Shown in pieces: positions 17,602 to 25,428 of a stretch of 64,000 nucleotides of DNA. Both the position numbers and the translations under genes were made by a program. Positions within the stretch are counted from its first letter, which is position 1. Each line of letters begins with the position of its first letter. Source of the DNA: Agromyces allii (GTDB lineage Bacteria > Actinomycetota > Actinomycetes > Actinomycetales > Microbacteriaceae); NCBI RefSeq assembly GCF_009749385.1, contig NZ_WBIN01000016.1, forward strand, positions 1-64,000, written 5' to 3'. Below the pieces are notes generated by a model. That model ran no database searches, was not told the origin of the DNA, and saw only the letters and a list, made by a program, of their open reading frames with translations.

Positions 17602-18456
17602 TCAGTGCGAAACGGTGGTGCTGGTGGTGGAGCGAGTGCTGGTGCTGGTGGTGCCGGTTCCGGTGGTGCGGTCGGGTTGGATGGTGCGGGTTCGGAGCAC
17701 GAGCCGCTCGAGGCCGAGCGTCACGAGGTAGAAGAGCAGGCCGAGGGCGATGGATGCCACGACGTACGCCCAGGCGCGGGCGTAGGCGCTCGAGGCGGCC
17801 GACGTCGAGATGAGGCTCCCGAGTCCGCCTCTGGGTCCGCCGAAGTACTCGGCGACGAGGGCCGAGATCACGGCGAGCGACGACGCGATGCGGATGCCGG
17901 TGAGGATGAACGGTCGCGCGGTCGGCAGGGTCAGCGTTCGCAGGACCTGCCCGGGCGTCGCGGCGTAGGCGCGCATGAGCTCTCGGTGCACGGGCGTGGT
18001 CTGGCGGAACCCGCGCAGCGTGTTGATGAAGATCGGCACGAACGAGGCGATCGCGGCGATCGCCTGCCGGCCGAACTGGCTGTCGGCGCCGAACATCGAG
18101 TTCAGCACTGGCGCGAGCGCCACGATCGGCACGACCGCGAGCGAGGCGATGACCGGTGCGCTCATCTGGTCGACCGCGCGCCACCTCGCGGCGAGCGCGG
18201 CCAGGGTGATGCCGAGCAACGTGCCGACGACGAGTCCGATGAGGGCGTTCGTGCCCGTGATGAGCGTGGCCGACACGATCGAGTCCCACGAGGCGACGAT
18301 CTCCTCGAGGATCGACGCCGGGCTCGGCAGCAGGTAGTCCGAGATGCCGACGACGCTCACGAGGAACTGCCAGACGCCCAGCACGAACGCACCCACCGCG
18401 AGCGGCGCCACGATCCGCAGCGTCGTCTCGGCGCGCGGGGTCAGGTGGGCGCTCAT
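17602..18456 (-). CDS. ABC importer permease 1 (TauC/SsuC/ThiX type)
   Basis: Inner-membrane permease of 284 aa with about six helices and the EAA-like loop ELMRAYAATPGQVLRTLTLPTARPFILTG (about 170-200). Helices span roughly 12-250. The C-terminus is a Ser/Thr/Gly run (TTGTGTTSTSTRSTTSTT) coded by GTGCTGGTG-type repeats, probably a disordered tail. Start and stop overlap with neighbours: its ATG overlaps the ATPase stop as TGATG. The paired second permease on the far side of the ATPase makes a heterodimer likely. Confidence 0.9.
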   Translation of the reverse strand: MSAHLTPRAETTLRIVAPLAVGAFVLGVWQFLVSVVGISDYLLPSPASILEEIVASWDSIVSATLITGTNALIGLVVGTLLGITLAALAARWRAVDQMSAPVIASLAVVPIVALAPVLNSMFGADSQFGRQAIAAIASFVPIFINTLRGFRQTTPVHRELMRAYAATPGQVLRTLTLPTARPFILTGIRIASSLAVISALVAEYFGGPRGGLGSLISTSAASSAYARAWAYVVASIALGLLFYLVTLGLERLVLRTRTIQPDRTTGTGTTSTSTRSTTSTTVSH

Positions 18457-19346
18457 CAGCGGGTCTCCACTCCGCGTGCGCCGGCGGCGACCGGGGCGCC
18501 GTGCAGCGCCTCGCGCACGGCGGTGACCATCTCGAAGAACGAACGGTCCTCGCGCAGGCCGTCGGTGCGCGCGGCGCGGGCCGCGGCATCCGTCGTCGCA
18601 GCGTTCGACGCACCGAGCCGCATGGGCACGATCTCGCGGATGCGGCCGGGCCGCGGCGACATGACGACGACGCGGTCGCTGAGGAACACGGCCTCGGGGA
18701 TCGAGTGCGTGACGAAGACCACCGCGGCACCGGTCTCGGCCGAGATGCGCACGAGGTCGGACTGCATCTTCTCTCGCGTCATCTCGTCGAGGGCGCCGAA
18801 CGGCTCGTCCATGAGCAGCAGGCGCGGCTGCTCGGCGAGCGAGCGGGCGATCGCAACGCGCTGCTGCATTCCGCCCGAGAGCTGGTCGGGGTAGCGGTCG
18901 GCGAAGTCGGCGAGCCCGACCATGTCGAGCAGCTCCTCGACCTTGGCCTTGCGGGGGGCGGATGCCACGCCGTGCAGTTCGAGCGGCAGTGCGACGTTCG
19001 CGGCGACCGTGCGCCACGGCAGCAGTCCGGCCTGCTGGAACGCGATGCCGTACTCCTGGTCGAGTCGGGCCTGCGTCGGCGTCTTGCCGAAGACCGTGAT
19101 CGTCCCGGCCGACGGTGCGTCGAGGTCGGCGATCAGGCGCATGAGCGTGGACTTGCCGCACCCGCTCGGGCCGATGAGCGAGACGAACTCGCCGGCCGCG
19201 ATCTCGAGGTCGATGCCCTCGAGCGCGTGCACGAGGCCGCCGCGGGTCTCGAACACCTTGTTGACGCCGGCGACCCGAACGGCGGTCGCGGGGGCGGCTG
19301 CGGCGGCCGCCGGCTCGGGGGCGGCAGCGTTCTCGGGAGCACTCAT
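18456..19346 (-). CDS. ABC importer ATPase (SsuB/TauB/ThiZ type)
   Basis: Cytoplasmic ATPase of 296 aa powering the importer. Walker A GPSGCGKST (about residues 59-67), Q-loop FQQAGLLPWRTVAAN, signature LSGGMQQR, Walker B LLLMDEPFGALD and the H-loop VTHSIPEA are all intact. An Ala/Pro-rich 25-residue leader precedes the domain. It overlaps the downstream permease by one base and the upstream permease by four (ATGA), so all three are translationally coupled. Ligand specificity rests on the binding protein. Confidence 0.93.
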   Translation of the reverse strand: MSAPENAAAPEPAAAAAAPATAVRVAGVNKVFETRGGLVHALEGIDLEIAAGEFVSLIGPSGCGKSTLMRLIADLDAPSAGTITVFGKTPTQARLDQEYGIAFQQAGLLPWRTVAANVALPLELHGVASAPRKAKVEELLDMVGLADFADRYPDQLSGGMQQRVAIARSLAEQPRLLLMDEPFGALDEMTREKMQSDLVRISAETGAAVVFVTHSIPEAVFLSDRVVVMSPRPGRIREIVPMRLGASNAATTDAAARAARTDGLREDRSFFEMVTAVREALHGAPVAAGARGVETR

Positions 19347-20332
19347 GCGGCTTCCTCCGTTCGTCGGTAGTTCTTGAGGATCGCGCCGAGCAGCGCGACC
19401 GAGCCTGCGGCCACGAGCCCGAGGACGATGGCGCCGAAGATCGGGGCCCAGGCCTTCGCCGGGTCGCCGGAGGCCTGCCCGGCGAACTGGATGAGCAGTC
19501 GGCCGATGCCGCCCTGCAGGCCCGTGGAGACCTCGGCCACGACCGCACCGATGACGGCGTTGGCCGCGCCGAGCCGCAGCGCGGGCAGGAGGTACGGCAC
19601 CGCGGCGGGAAACCGCAGCTTCGCGAGCGTCGCCCAGTAGCCGGCCGCGTAGGTCTGCATGAGCTCCTCGTGGATGCGGTCGGGCGACTGCAGGCCCTTG
19701 AGGGCGCCGATCGCGATCGGGAAGAACGCGAGGTAGCTCGCGATCAGGGCCACCGACATCCAGTCCTGCCACTCGAACGAGCCGATCTCGACGCGCGAGC
19801 CCCAGCTCTTGACGATCGGCGCGAACGCGATCAGCGGCACGGTCTGGCTCAGCACGATCCACGGCAGCAGGCCCCACTCGGCGAGCCGCCACCGCTGCAT
19901 CACGAGGGCGAGCCCGATGCCGACGACGACGCCGACCAGCCATCCGGCGGCCGCGATGCCGAGGGTCGTGAGCGCCGCGAGCAGGATCACCAGCCACAGC
20001 GCCTGCGCCGAGGGAGACCTGGTCACGGGTTCGCCGAGACGCCCGATCATGTCCCACACGTGGGGCATCGCGAGGTCGGTCGGGCGCGGCAGCACGCGGG
20101 TCTCGCCGATCAGCACGCCGTCGGCGGGAGCGACCAGCTTGTACCCCTCCCACAGCGCGACGAGCAGCAGCACTCCGAGCACGCCCCAGCCGACCGCGGC
20201 GAGACGCCGGCGGGCGAGCGACCCGCCTCGCCGCGACGACCGGGCCGACCCGCCCGAGCGGATGCCGCGCGCAGGCGGGCCGCCCGCGGCATCCGTCGCC
20301 GGGGTCGTGCTGCGCACGTCGACGTCGGTCAT
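19343..20332 (-). CDS. ABC importer permease 2
   Basis: Second permease, 329 aa. A charged cytoplasmic head of about 45 residues (rich in Ser, Gly and Arg) precedes a first helix near 48-68 and five or so more. The EAA-like loop is ELMQTYAAGYWATLAKLRFPAAVPYLLPALRLG. It is longer than its partner at 17602. It overlaps the LLM oxidoreductase stop and the ATPase start by four bases each, locking the LLM enzyme into the transporter operon. Confidence 0.9.
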   Translation of the reverse strand: MTDVDVRSTTPATDAAGGPPARGIRSGGSARSSRRGGSLARRRLAAVGWGVLGVLLLVALWEGYKLVAPADGVLIGETRVLPRPTDLAMPHVWDMIGRLGEPVTRSPSAQALWLVILLAALTTLGIAAAGWLVGVVVGIGLALVMQRWRLAEWGLLPWIVLSQTVPLIAFAPIVKSWGSRVEIGSFEWQDWMSVALIASYLAFFPIAIGALKGLQSPDRIHEELMQTYAAGYWATLAKLRFPAAVPYLLPALRLGAANAVIGAVVAEVSTGLQGGIGRLLIQFAGQASGDPAKAWAPIFGAIVLGLVAAGSVALLGAILKNYRRTEEAA

Positions 20333-21345
20333 GCCTTCGCCGTGATGTGCTCGCTCATGGCCGGGATGACCGTCTCGCCGTAGACCCGCAGCGTCTCCTC
20401 CTTGTTGTCGTGCTGGAGGTAGCCGGCGAACTGGTCGACGCCGAGGTCGGCGAGCTGCTTGAGCTTCTGGATGTGCTGGTCGGCCGACCCGAGGATGCAG
20501 AAGCGCTCGACGATCTCGTCGGGCACGAAGTCGACGTGGTCGTTGTCGGCCTTGCCGTGCGAGTTGTAGTCGTAGCCCTCGCGCCCGCGGATGTAGTCGG
20601 TCAGGGCGTCGGGCACCGTGCCGTGCATGCCGTACTTCGCGACGATGTCGGCGACGTGGTTGCCGACCATGCCGCCGAACCAGCGGGACTGGTCGCGCAT
20701 GTGGCTCCAGTCGTCGCCGATGTACATCGGTGCGGCGACGCAGAACTTGATCGACATCGGGTCGCGCCCGGCCGCCTCGGCGGCGTCGCGGACGGTCTTG
20801 ATCATCCAGGCGGCGATGTCGACATCCGCCAGCTGGAGGATGAAGCCGTCGCCGACCTCGCCCGTGAGCTTCAGCGCCATCGGGCCGTACGCGGCGACCC
20901 AGACCTCGAGCTCCGAGCCCTTCGACCACGGGAACTGCAACTGCGAGCCCTTGTACTCGACGCTGCGCGAGTTGGCGAGCTCGCGGATCACGTGGATCGA
21001 CTCGCGGAGCTCGGACATGGACACGGGCTTGCCGTTCGTGACGCGCACGGCCGAGTCGCCGCGGCCGATGCCGCAGATCGTGCGGTTGCCGTACATCTCG
21101 TTCAGCGTCGCGAAGATCGACGCGGTCACCGTCCAGTCGCGGGTGGCCGGGTTCGTGACGAACGGACCGACCTTGATGCGATGCGTCTCGGCGAGGATCT
21201 TGCTGTAGATCACGTAGGGCTCCTGCCAGAGCAGGTGCGAGTCGAAGGTCCACGCGGTGCTGAAGCCGTACTGCTCGGCGAGCTTGGCGAGGTGCACGGT
21301 GCGGGAGGCGGGCGGGTTGGTCTGCAGGACGACGCCGAAATCCAT
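20329..21345 (-). CDS. LLM-class F420-dependent oxidoreductase (TIGR03842-like)
   Basis: Bacterial luciferase-like TIM-barrel oxidoreductase of 338 aa. The start MDFGVVLQTNPPASRTVHLAKLAEQYGFSTAWTFDSHLLWQEPYV and ICGIGRGDSAVR (about 101-112) match the family modelled as TIGR03842, related to methylenetetrahydromethanopterin reductase and expected to use F420 in actinobacteria. Its reaction is unknown. Here it lies between the dihydropyrimidinase and the permease, overlapping the permease by four bases. No dihydropyrimidine dehydrogenase (PreA/PreT) is present, so I infer that it may reduce the pyrimidine ring with F420H2, or oxidise a related substrate. An FMN monooxygenase role as in RutA is the alternative. 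Confidence 0.82.
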   Translation of the reverse strand: MDFGVVLQTNPPASRTVHLAKLAEQYGFSTAWTFDSHLLWQEPYVIYSKILAETHRIKVGPFVTNPATRDWTVTASIFATLNEMYGNRTICGIGRGDSAVRVTNGKPVSMSELRESIHVIRELANSRSVEYKGSQLQFPWSKGSELEVWVAAYGPMALKLTGEVGDGFILQLADVDIAAWMIKTVRDAAEAAGRDPMSIKFCVAAPMYIGDDWSHMRDQSRWFGGMVGNHVADIVAKYGMHGTVPDALTDYIRGREGYDYNSHGKADNDHVDFVPDEIVERFCILGSADQHIQKLKQLADLGVDQFAGYLQHDNKEETLRVYGETVIPAMSEHITAKA

Positions 21346-21392
21346 GAGGGGCTCCGTTCGATGGGGGCGGTGGGGGTCAGGTCGGGGTCGCC

Positions 21393-22835
21393 TCAGATGA
21401 GGTACTGACTGAGCCCCCGCTTGAGGTACTTCCCGTCGCCCTTGGCGCCGAGGTACCGGTCGCCCTCGACGATGACCTTGCCGCGCGAGAGCACGGTGTC
21501 GACCTTGCCGTCGATCTCGTAGCCCTCCCACGCGGAGTGGTCCATGTTCATGTGGTGCTTCTTGCCCTCGCCATAGCCGATCGACGTGTGGCCGTTCGGG
21601 TCGTAGACGACGATGTCGGCGTCGGCCCCCGGCTGGATCACGCCCTTGCGCCCGTAGAGGCCGAACATGCGCGCGGGGGTCGTGCTCGTGAGCTCGACCC
21701 AGCGCTCGAGCGTGATCTCGCCCGTGACGACGCCCTGGTACATGAGGTCCATGCGGTGCTCGATCGAGCCGATGCCATTGGGGATCTTGCGGAAGTCGCC
21801 GAGCCCGAGCTCCTTCTGGTCCTTCATGCAGAAGGGGCAGTGGTCGGTCGAGACCATCTGCAGGTCGTTCGTGCGCAGCGCCTGCCACATCGAGTGCTGG
21901 TGGCCCTCTTCGCGGGAGCGGAGCGGCGTCGAGCACACCCACTTCGCACCCTCGAACGCGCCCCACTCGTCGCTGGATGCCCCGAGCTGGTCCTCGAGCG
22001 AGAGGTAGAGGTACTGCGGGCAGGTCTCGCCGAACACGTTCTGGCCCTTGTCGCGCGCCCAGGCGAGCTGCTCGACGGCCTGCTTCGCGCTCACGTGCAC
22101 CACGTAGAGCGGGGCGCCGGTGAGCTTCGCGAGCATGATCGCGCGGTGCGTCGCCTCTTCCTCCATCTCCCAGGCGCGAGCGATGCCGTGGTAGTACGGG
22201 TCGGTGTTGCCGGCGTCGACGAGCTGCTGGGCGAGCACGTCGATCGCCGGCCCGTTCTCGGCGTGCATCATCGTCATCAGGCCCGTGTCGCGCGAGACCT
22301 GCATGGCCTTCAAGATCTGCGCGTCGTCGGAGTAGAAGACGCCCGGGTAGGCCATGAACAGCTTGAAGCTCGAGATGCCCTCGTCGGGCAGTCGCCTCAT
22401 CGCGGCCAGCGAGTCGGCGTTCACGTCGCCGACGATCTGGTGGAACCCGTAGTCGATCGCGCAGTTGCCGCCGGCCTTCTCGTGCCACGCGGCGAGGCCG
22501 TCTTCGATGCGCTGGCCGTAGGTCTGCACCGCGAAGTCGATGATCGACGTCGTGCCGCCGTGCGCGGCCGCCCGCGTTCCGGTCTCGAACGTGTCGGAGG
22601 CCTCGGTGCCGCCGAACGGCAGCTGCATGTGGGTGTGCGCGTCGATGCCGCCCGGGATCACGTACTTGCCGGTGGCGTCGATCACGCGGTCGACGGATGC
22701 CGCGACATCCGTTCCGAGCAGGGTGCTGCCCGGGGCGAGCACCGCGCGGATCGTCTCGCCGTCGACGAGCACGTCGGCCGCCGCGCGCCCCGTGGCGCTG
22801 ACGACGGTGCCGCCGGTGATGAGGGTGGTGGTCAT
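21393..22835 (-). CDS. hydA: Dihydropyrimidinase / D-hydantoinase
   Basis: Zinc amidohydrolase opening dihydrouracil, dihydrothymine or hydantoins to N-carbamoyl amino acids. The 480-aa protein shows a full binuclear site: His67 and His69 in DAHTHMQ, carboxylated Lys158 in SSFKLFMAYPG, His191 (MMHAENG), His247 (YVVHVSA) and Asp331 (STDHCPF). Length and motifs fit dihydropyrimidinase better than allantoinase. It lies 11 bp behind the beta-ureidopropionase gene, whose product would use its product. Exact ring specificity cannot be read. Confidence 0.93.
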   Translation of the reverse strand: MTTTLITGGTVVSATGRAAADVLVDGETIRAVLAPGSTLLGTDVAASVDRVIDATGKYVIPGGIDAHTHMQLPFGGTEASDTFETGTRAAAHGGTTSIIDFAVQTYGQRIEDGLAAWHEKAGGNCAIDYGFHQIVGDVNADSLAAMRRLPDEGISSFKLFMAYPGVFYSDDAQILKAMQVSRDTGLMTMMHAENGPAIDVLAQQLVDAGNTDPYYHGIARAWEMEEEATHRAIMLAKLTGAPLYVVHVSAKQAVEQLAWARDKGQNVFGETCPQYLYLSLEDQLGASSDEWGAFEGAKWVCSTPLRSREEGHQHSMWQALRTNDLQMVSTDHCPFCMKDQKELGLGDFRKIPNGIGSIEHRMDLMYQGVVTGEITLERWVELTSTTPARMFGLYGRKGVIQPGADADIVVYDPNGHTSIGYGEGKKHHMNMDHSAWEGYEIDGKVDTVLSRGKVIVEGDRYLGAKGDGKYLKRGLSQYLI

Positions 22836-22846
22836 GGCGTCTCCCC

Positions 22847-23695
22847 TTACGGCTTCGCGATCTTCGCGTACGAGTCGGGCCGACGGTCGCGGTAGAACTG
22901 CCAGTCGTCGCGCATCTGCTGCACCATGTCGAGGTCGAGGTCTCGCACGAGGATCTCCTCGTCGGTGCCGGAGCCGCGTTCGCCGACGAAGTTGCCGCGG
23001 GGGTCGATGACCTGGCTCGTGCCGTAGAAGTCGACGGCGAGGTCGCCGTACTCGTTGTCTTCGCGGCCGACGCGGTTCGGCTGGAGCACGAAGTAGCCGT
23101 TCGCGACGGCGGCGCACGGCCCCTCGACCTCCCAGAGGCGGTTCGAGAGTCCGGGCTTCGTGGCGTTCGGGTTGAAGACCATGTGCGCGTCGTTCAGGCC
23201 GAGCTCGCGCCACCCCTCGGGGAAGTGCCGGTCGTAGCAGATGTACATGCCGACGCGGCCGACGGCGGTGTCGAAGACCGGATAGCCGAGGTTGCCGGGG
23301 CGGAAGTAGAACTTCTCCCAGAAGCGGTCGAGGTGCGGCAGGTGGTGCTTGCGGTACTTGCCGAGGATCGTGCCGTCGGCGTCGACGAGCACGGAGGTGT
23401 TGTAGTAGACGCCGGTCTCGGCCTCTTCGTAGATCGGCAGCACCATGACGGTGCCGAGTTCCTTCGCGAGGTCGGCGAAGCGCTGCACGATCGGGCCCTC
23501 GGCCGATTCGGCGAAGCGGTAGTACTTCTGGTCCTGCGTGATGCCGAAGTACGGCCCGTAGAACAGCTCCTGGAAGCAGACGACCTGCGAACCCTGCGCC
23601 TTCGCGTCTCGGGCGAACTGCTCGTGCTTGTCGAGCATGGACTCCTTGTCGCCGGTCCACGTGGTCTGCGTGATGGCCGCTCTGACGATCGTCAT
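22847..23695 (-). CDS. Nitrilase-family beta-ureidopropionase (N-carbamoyl-beta-alanine amidohydrolase)
   Basis: Hydrolyses N-carbamoyl-beta-alanine (or a carbamoyl amino acid) to the amino acid, CO2 and ammonia. The 282-aa protein has the nitrilase Glu-Lys-Cys triad: Glu43 in CFQELFYGPYF, Lys116 in KYRKHHLPH and Cys153 in YICYDRHFPE. It is the promoter-proximal gene of the operon and is directly followed by dihydropyrimidinase. The ATG is followed by MTIVRAAITQ, the conserved family start. D-carbamoylase-like specificity for hydantoin products is an alternative. Confidence 0.9.
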   Translation of the reverse strand: MTIVRAAITQTTWTGDKESMLDKHEQFARDAKAQGSQVVCFQELFYGPYFGITQDQKYYRFAESAEGPIVQRFADLAKELGTVMVLPIYEEAETGVYYNTSVLVDADGTILGKYRKHHLPHLDRFWEKFYFRPGNLGYPVFDTAVGRVGMYICYDRHFPEGWRELGLNDAHMVFNPNATKPGLSNRLWEVEGPCAAVANGYFVLQPNRVGREDNEYGDLAVDFYGTSQVIDPRGNFVGERGSGTDEEILVRDLDLDMVQQMRDDWQFYRDRRPDSYAKIAKP

Positions 23696-23804
23696 GAATG
23701 TCTCCTGAGTCGGGCGGCGCCGTTGCCGTTCACTCGAGGATCGCCTGGCGTGGTGCTCGTGTCAGGTGTTCATCGGGTGCTGCTGCGACGCCGAGATGTA
23801 CCGA

Positions 23805-23827
23805 TGGAACTGCCGGTGGAACTGCCG
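23805..23827. repeat. Tandem 11-bp repeat TGGAACTGCCG in the divergent control region
   Basis: TGGAACTGCCG at 23805-23815 and again at 23817-23827, a 12-base period. Direct repeats of this kind are typical binding sites for MocR-type regulators. It lies between the catabolic operon and its divergent MocR gene. Confidence 0.5.
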
Positions 23828-23869
23828 AACGGATTGCGCGAGACCGGGCTTGTGGCCCGTTCTGTTATT

Positions 23870-23884
23870 GTTCGGCTTGAACAT
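23870..23884. promoter_or_regulatory. Inverted repeat TGTTC-N5-GAACA, putative MocR operator
   Basis: TGTTCGGCTTGAACA is a perfect 5-bp inverted repeat with a 5-bp spacer. It lies in an AT-rich patch (23865-23925) that is the obvious promoter area for the divergent nitrilase operon (-) and MocR gene (+). Further TGTT/AACA-like half sites (for example GTTAAACA near 23916) follow. A role as operator is inferred. Confidence 0.5.
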
Positions 23885-23949
23885 TTCTCTTCTGTTTCAC
23901 TCTGTGACGCTGTGGTTAAACATCCTGTCCCTCGCGCACGCTGGAGGCA

Positions 23950-25365
23950 ATGGTGGTGTCAGGTATTCGTGTGGATGCCGTTCGACTGATCGACCTCGCC
24001 GAGTTCGCCGACTCCTCGCCGCGCAGCATCGCCGCGGCGGTCGCCCGGCTCGTGAACGCGGGCGAGCTCGCAGCCGGCGAACGGCTGCCGACGGTGCGCG
24101 AACTCGCGGCCGAACTCGGCGTGAGCCCAGCGACGATCAGCCAGGCCTGGCAGGCGCTCGCACGCGCCGGCCTCATCGAGAGCCGCGGCCGAGCCGGCAG
24201 CTTCGTACGCGGTGCGGCCTCCGCCCGACTCGCGCCGCGCATGCGCGGCATGGCGGCCCCCGACGACCCCGTGCGCCTCGACCTCTCGCGCGGCACGCCC
24301 GACCCGCTGCTGTTGCCGGCCCTCGGTCCGGCGCTCTCGCGCGTCTCGGCCAAGGCCGAGACCGGCAGCTACCAGGCCGAGCCCGTGATCCCTGCGCTCG
24401 CGCGGGTGCTGCGCGACTCCTGGCCGAGCGACGCCGAGGCGATCATGGTCGTCGACGGCGCGCTCGACGCGATCTCGCGCACGCTCGAGCAGGTCGTGCG
24501 CTTCGGCGACCGCGTCGTCGTCGAGAGCCCCGGATTCCCGCCGTTCCTCGACCTCCTCGAGGTGCTCGGCGCGGTGCCGGTGCCCGTGCGGCTCGACGAG
24601 AGCGGCATGCGCCCCGAGTCCCTCGCCGCCGCGCTGCGCAAGCGGCCCGTCGCCGTGCTGCTGCAGCCGCGAGCCCAGAACCCCACCGGCGCGTCGATGA
24701 CGCCCGCCCGCGCCGAGGCCCTCGCCCGCACGATCGAGGGCGCCGAACGCGTCGACGACCTTGTCGTCATCGAGGACGACCACTCGGGGCTCATCTCGAT
24801 CGAGGGTGACGTGACCCTCGGCACCTGGCTGCCCGACCGGGTCGTGCACGTTCGCAGTTTCTCGAAGTCGCACGGCCCCGACCTGCGCATCGCCGCCCTC
24901 GGCGGCCCCCGCGACCTCGTCGAGCACATCGCCGGCCGCCGCATGCTCGGCCCCGGCTGGACCTCGCGCATGCTGCAGACGATCCTCCTCGACCTGCTCG
25001 TCGACGGCACCGCGATCAACACCGTCACCGAGGCCCGCCGGCAGTACTACACGCGCCAGCGCACACTCGGCGACGCACTCCGATCCCGCGGGGTCGCCGC
25101 AGCGCCCGCAGACGGCATCAACCTGTGGATGCCGGTGCTCGGCGAGCGATCCGCGCTCGTGCAGCTGGCGGCGGCCGGCATCAGGGTCGCGGCGGGCACG
25201 CCGTTCCTCGCGGCATCCGACGCGACGGACGCCGCGAACGGCATGCGCCAGCGCGCCGGAGGCGACTTCGTGCGGGTCACCGTCGGCGCGGTGCGCGAGA
25301 ACGCCGACGCCGTGGCCGACGACCTCGCCTCCGCCGCGACGCACCTCGCCGCCGGCGGCTACTGA
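23950..25365 (+). CDS. MocR-family (GntR HTH + aminotransferase-like) regulator
   Basis: PLP-dependent transcription factor of 471 aa. The winged HTH spans about 25-90 (ELAAGERLPTVRELAAELGVSPATISQAWQAL). A fold-I aminotransferase-like domain follows, with Asp276 (VIEDDHSG) and Lys306 in VRSFSKSHGPDLR for PLP. Such regulators usually sense an amine or amino acid through PLP chemistry; beta-alanine or a related product of the divergent operon is the natural guess. Start choice is uncertain: GGAGG is 2 bases before the ATG at 23950, but 5 and 8 bases before in-frame GTG codons at 23953 and 23956. The divergent layout makes it the likely operon regulator. Confidence 0.9.
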   Translation: MVVSGIRVDAVRLIDLAEFADSSPRSIAAAVARLVNAGELAAGERLPTVRELAAELGVSPATISQAWQALARAGLIESRGRAGSFVRGAASARLAPRMRGMAAPDDPVRLDLSRGTPDPLLLPALGPALSRVSAKAETGSYQAEPVIPALARVLRDSWPSDAEAIMVVDGALDAISRTLEQVVRFGDRVVVESPGFPPFLDLLEVLGAVPVPVRLDESGMRPESLAAALRKRPVAVLLQPRAQNPTGASMTPARAEALARTIEGAERVDDLVVIEDDHSGLISIEGDVTLGTWLPDRVVHVRSFSKSHGPDLRIAALGGPRDLVEHIAGRRMLGPGWTSRMLQTILLDLLVDGTAINTVTEARRQYYTRQRTLGDALRSRGVAAAPADGINLWMPVLGERSALVQLAAAGIRVAAGTPFLAASDATDAANGMRQRAGGDFVRVTVGAVRENADAVADDLASAATHLAAGGY

Positions 25366-25389
25366 GGCCCACACGGCGAGGGGCTGCGA

Positions 25390-25395
25390 TAGTCT
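25390..25395 (+). promoter_or_regulatory. -10-like box TAGTCT upstream of the DUF2156 gene
   Basis: TAGTCT stands 33 bases before the chosen start. Transcription would begin near 25402 and leave a short leader containing GGGGGGAG (25416-25423), the ribosome site five bases before the ATG at 25429. Confidence 0.4.
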
Positions 25396-25428
25396 GCCCC
25401 CGAATGCGGTCGCATGGGGGGAGTCCGG

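Noticed and set aside
17602-17700. GTGCTGGTG-type microrepeat as a possible phase-variable tract in a permease
   Set aside because: Changes by multiples of three would only lengthen a disordered tail, and the repeat is too imperfect to call phase-variable.
14959-23695. Possible frameshifts suggested by long frames spanning gene borders in the pyrimidine operon
   Set aside because: Each gene has its own intact frame, full family length and coupled start/stop overlaps; the long frames are fused shadow plus true parts.
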